A DNA stretch of 16,500 nt, from the NCBI GenBank assembly GCA_001430745.1, contig KQ481938.1:2651937-2668436 (forward strand), given 5' to 3'. The notes below the pieces were generated by a model. The model worked only from the letters and a program-made list of their open reading frames with translations, did no database searches and was not told where the DNA came from. This stretch comes from Auxenochlorella pyrenoidosa (taxonomy: Eukaryota > Chlorophyta > Trebouxiophyceae > Chlorellales > Chlorellaceae). Of this stretch, positions 16,380 through 16,500 are shown one piece after another. The stretch's first letter is position 1. Each line of letters starts with the position of its first letter. Position numbers and translations under genes: made by a program.

Positions 16380-16500
16380 TCAGGGCAGCATGGAGCCGCC
16401 GGTGCAGAGGCCCATGGCCAGCGTGGCCTCCTCCTCCGCCTTCTCCTTCTCCTTGGTCAGCAGCGTGCGCAGCTTCTTCTCGATCTCCAGCTGCCAGGGG
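16380..16500 (-). CDS. C-terminal end of an unrecognised Lys/Glu-rich protein (partial)
   Basis: Read on the minus strand, an open frame enters at the window edge and ends with TGA at 16382-16380, giving 39 codons. It contains LEIEKKLRTLLTKEKEKAEE, which is strongly helical and coiled-coil-like, followed by a short tail LAMGLCTGGSMLP. Codon use is GC-rich at third positions, as in the neighbouring genes. An exon could also start at 16490 after a CAG acceptor (16493-16491). I do not recognise the family; 5' exons lie outside the window. It converges on the dioxygenase gene. Confidence 0.5.
   Translation of the reverse strand, partial: PWQLEIEKKLRTLLTKEKEKAEEEATLAMGLCTGGSMLP

Noticed and set aside
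1..16500. Mobile element, CRISPR array, tRNA or rRNA gene
   Set aside because: I saw no transposase or reverse-transcriptase motifs, no regularly spaced long repeats, and no cloverleaf with conserved arms. Repeats present are short and local.

Overview
The window reads as nuclear DNA of a green alga, most likely a Chlorella-type trebouxiophyte. It is very GC-rich, every complete gene is broken into short exons by introns of roughly 70 to 430 bases, acceptors are almost always CAG, and the VTC2 transcript ends near TGTAA, the chlorophyte poly(A) signal. The gene set (a nuclear-encoded plastid ribosomal protein with a transit peptide, plus the plant-type ascorbate enzyme VTC2) fits. The species is an inference. 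Gene models were built by hand, by joining exons whose phases and conserved protein blocks match; each complete model gives one uninterrupted frame.

Layout: (1) 1-2678, minus strand: a tRNA-dihydrouridine synthase of the Dus1 family, at least 8 exons, 3' end outside the window, with a possible organelle-targeting extension up to 2822. (2) 3313-5355, minus strand: a membrane-anchored dual-specificity phosphatase, 8 exons, 243 residues. (3) 5356-7226: a long divergent promoter interval with CRE-like sites and an AT-rich repeat pair. (4) 7227-10546, plus strand: GDP-L-galactose phosphorylase VTC2, 10 exons, 493 residues. (5) 11711-13174, plus strand: plastid ribosomal protein uL18, 5 exons, 166 residues. 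(6) 13766-15672, plus strand: type I cysteine dioxygenase, 7 exons, 278 residues. (7) 16380-16500, minus strand: the Lys/Glu-rich C-terminus of an unrecognised gene converging on the dioxygenase.

These are independent housekeeping or metabolic genes rather than an operon or cluster: tRNA modification, a membrane phosphatase, ascorbate synthesis, plastid translation and cysteine oxidation. I found no mobile element, CRISPR array, tRNA or rRNA gene, and no convincing new multi-gene system. The points most worth a second look are a GC-AG intron in the Dus gene, a possible dual-targeting start in the same gene, the phosphatase with its split P-loop and 33-base microexon, an algal cysteine dioxygenase that keeps the full Cys-Tyr cofactor set, and G-quadruplex-prone intron tracts.
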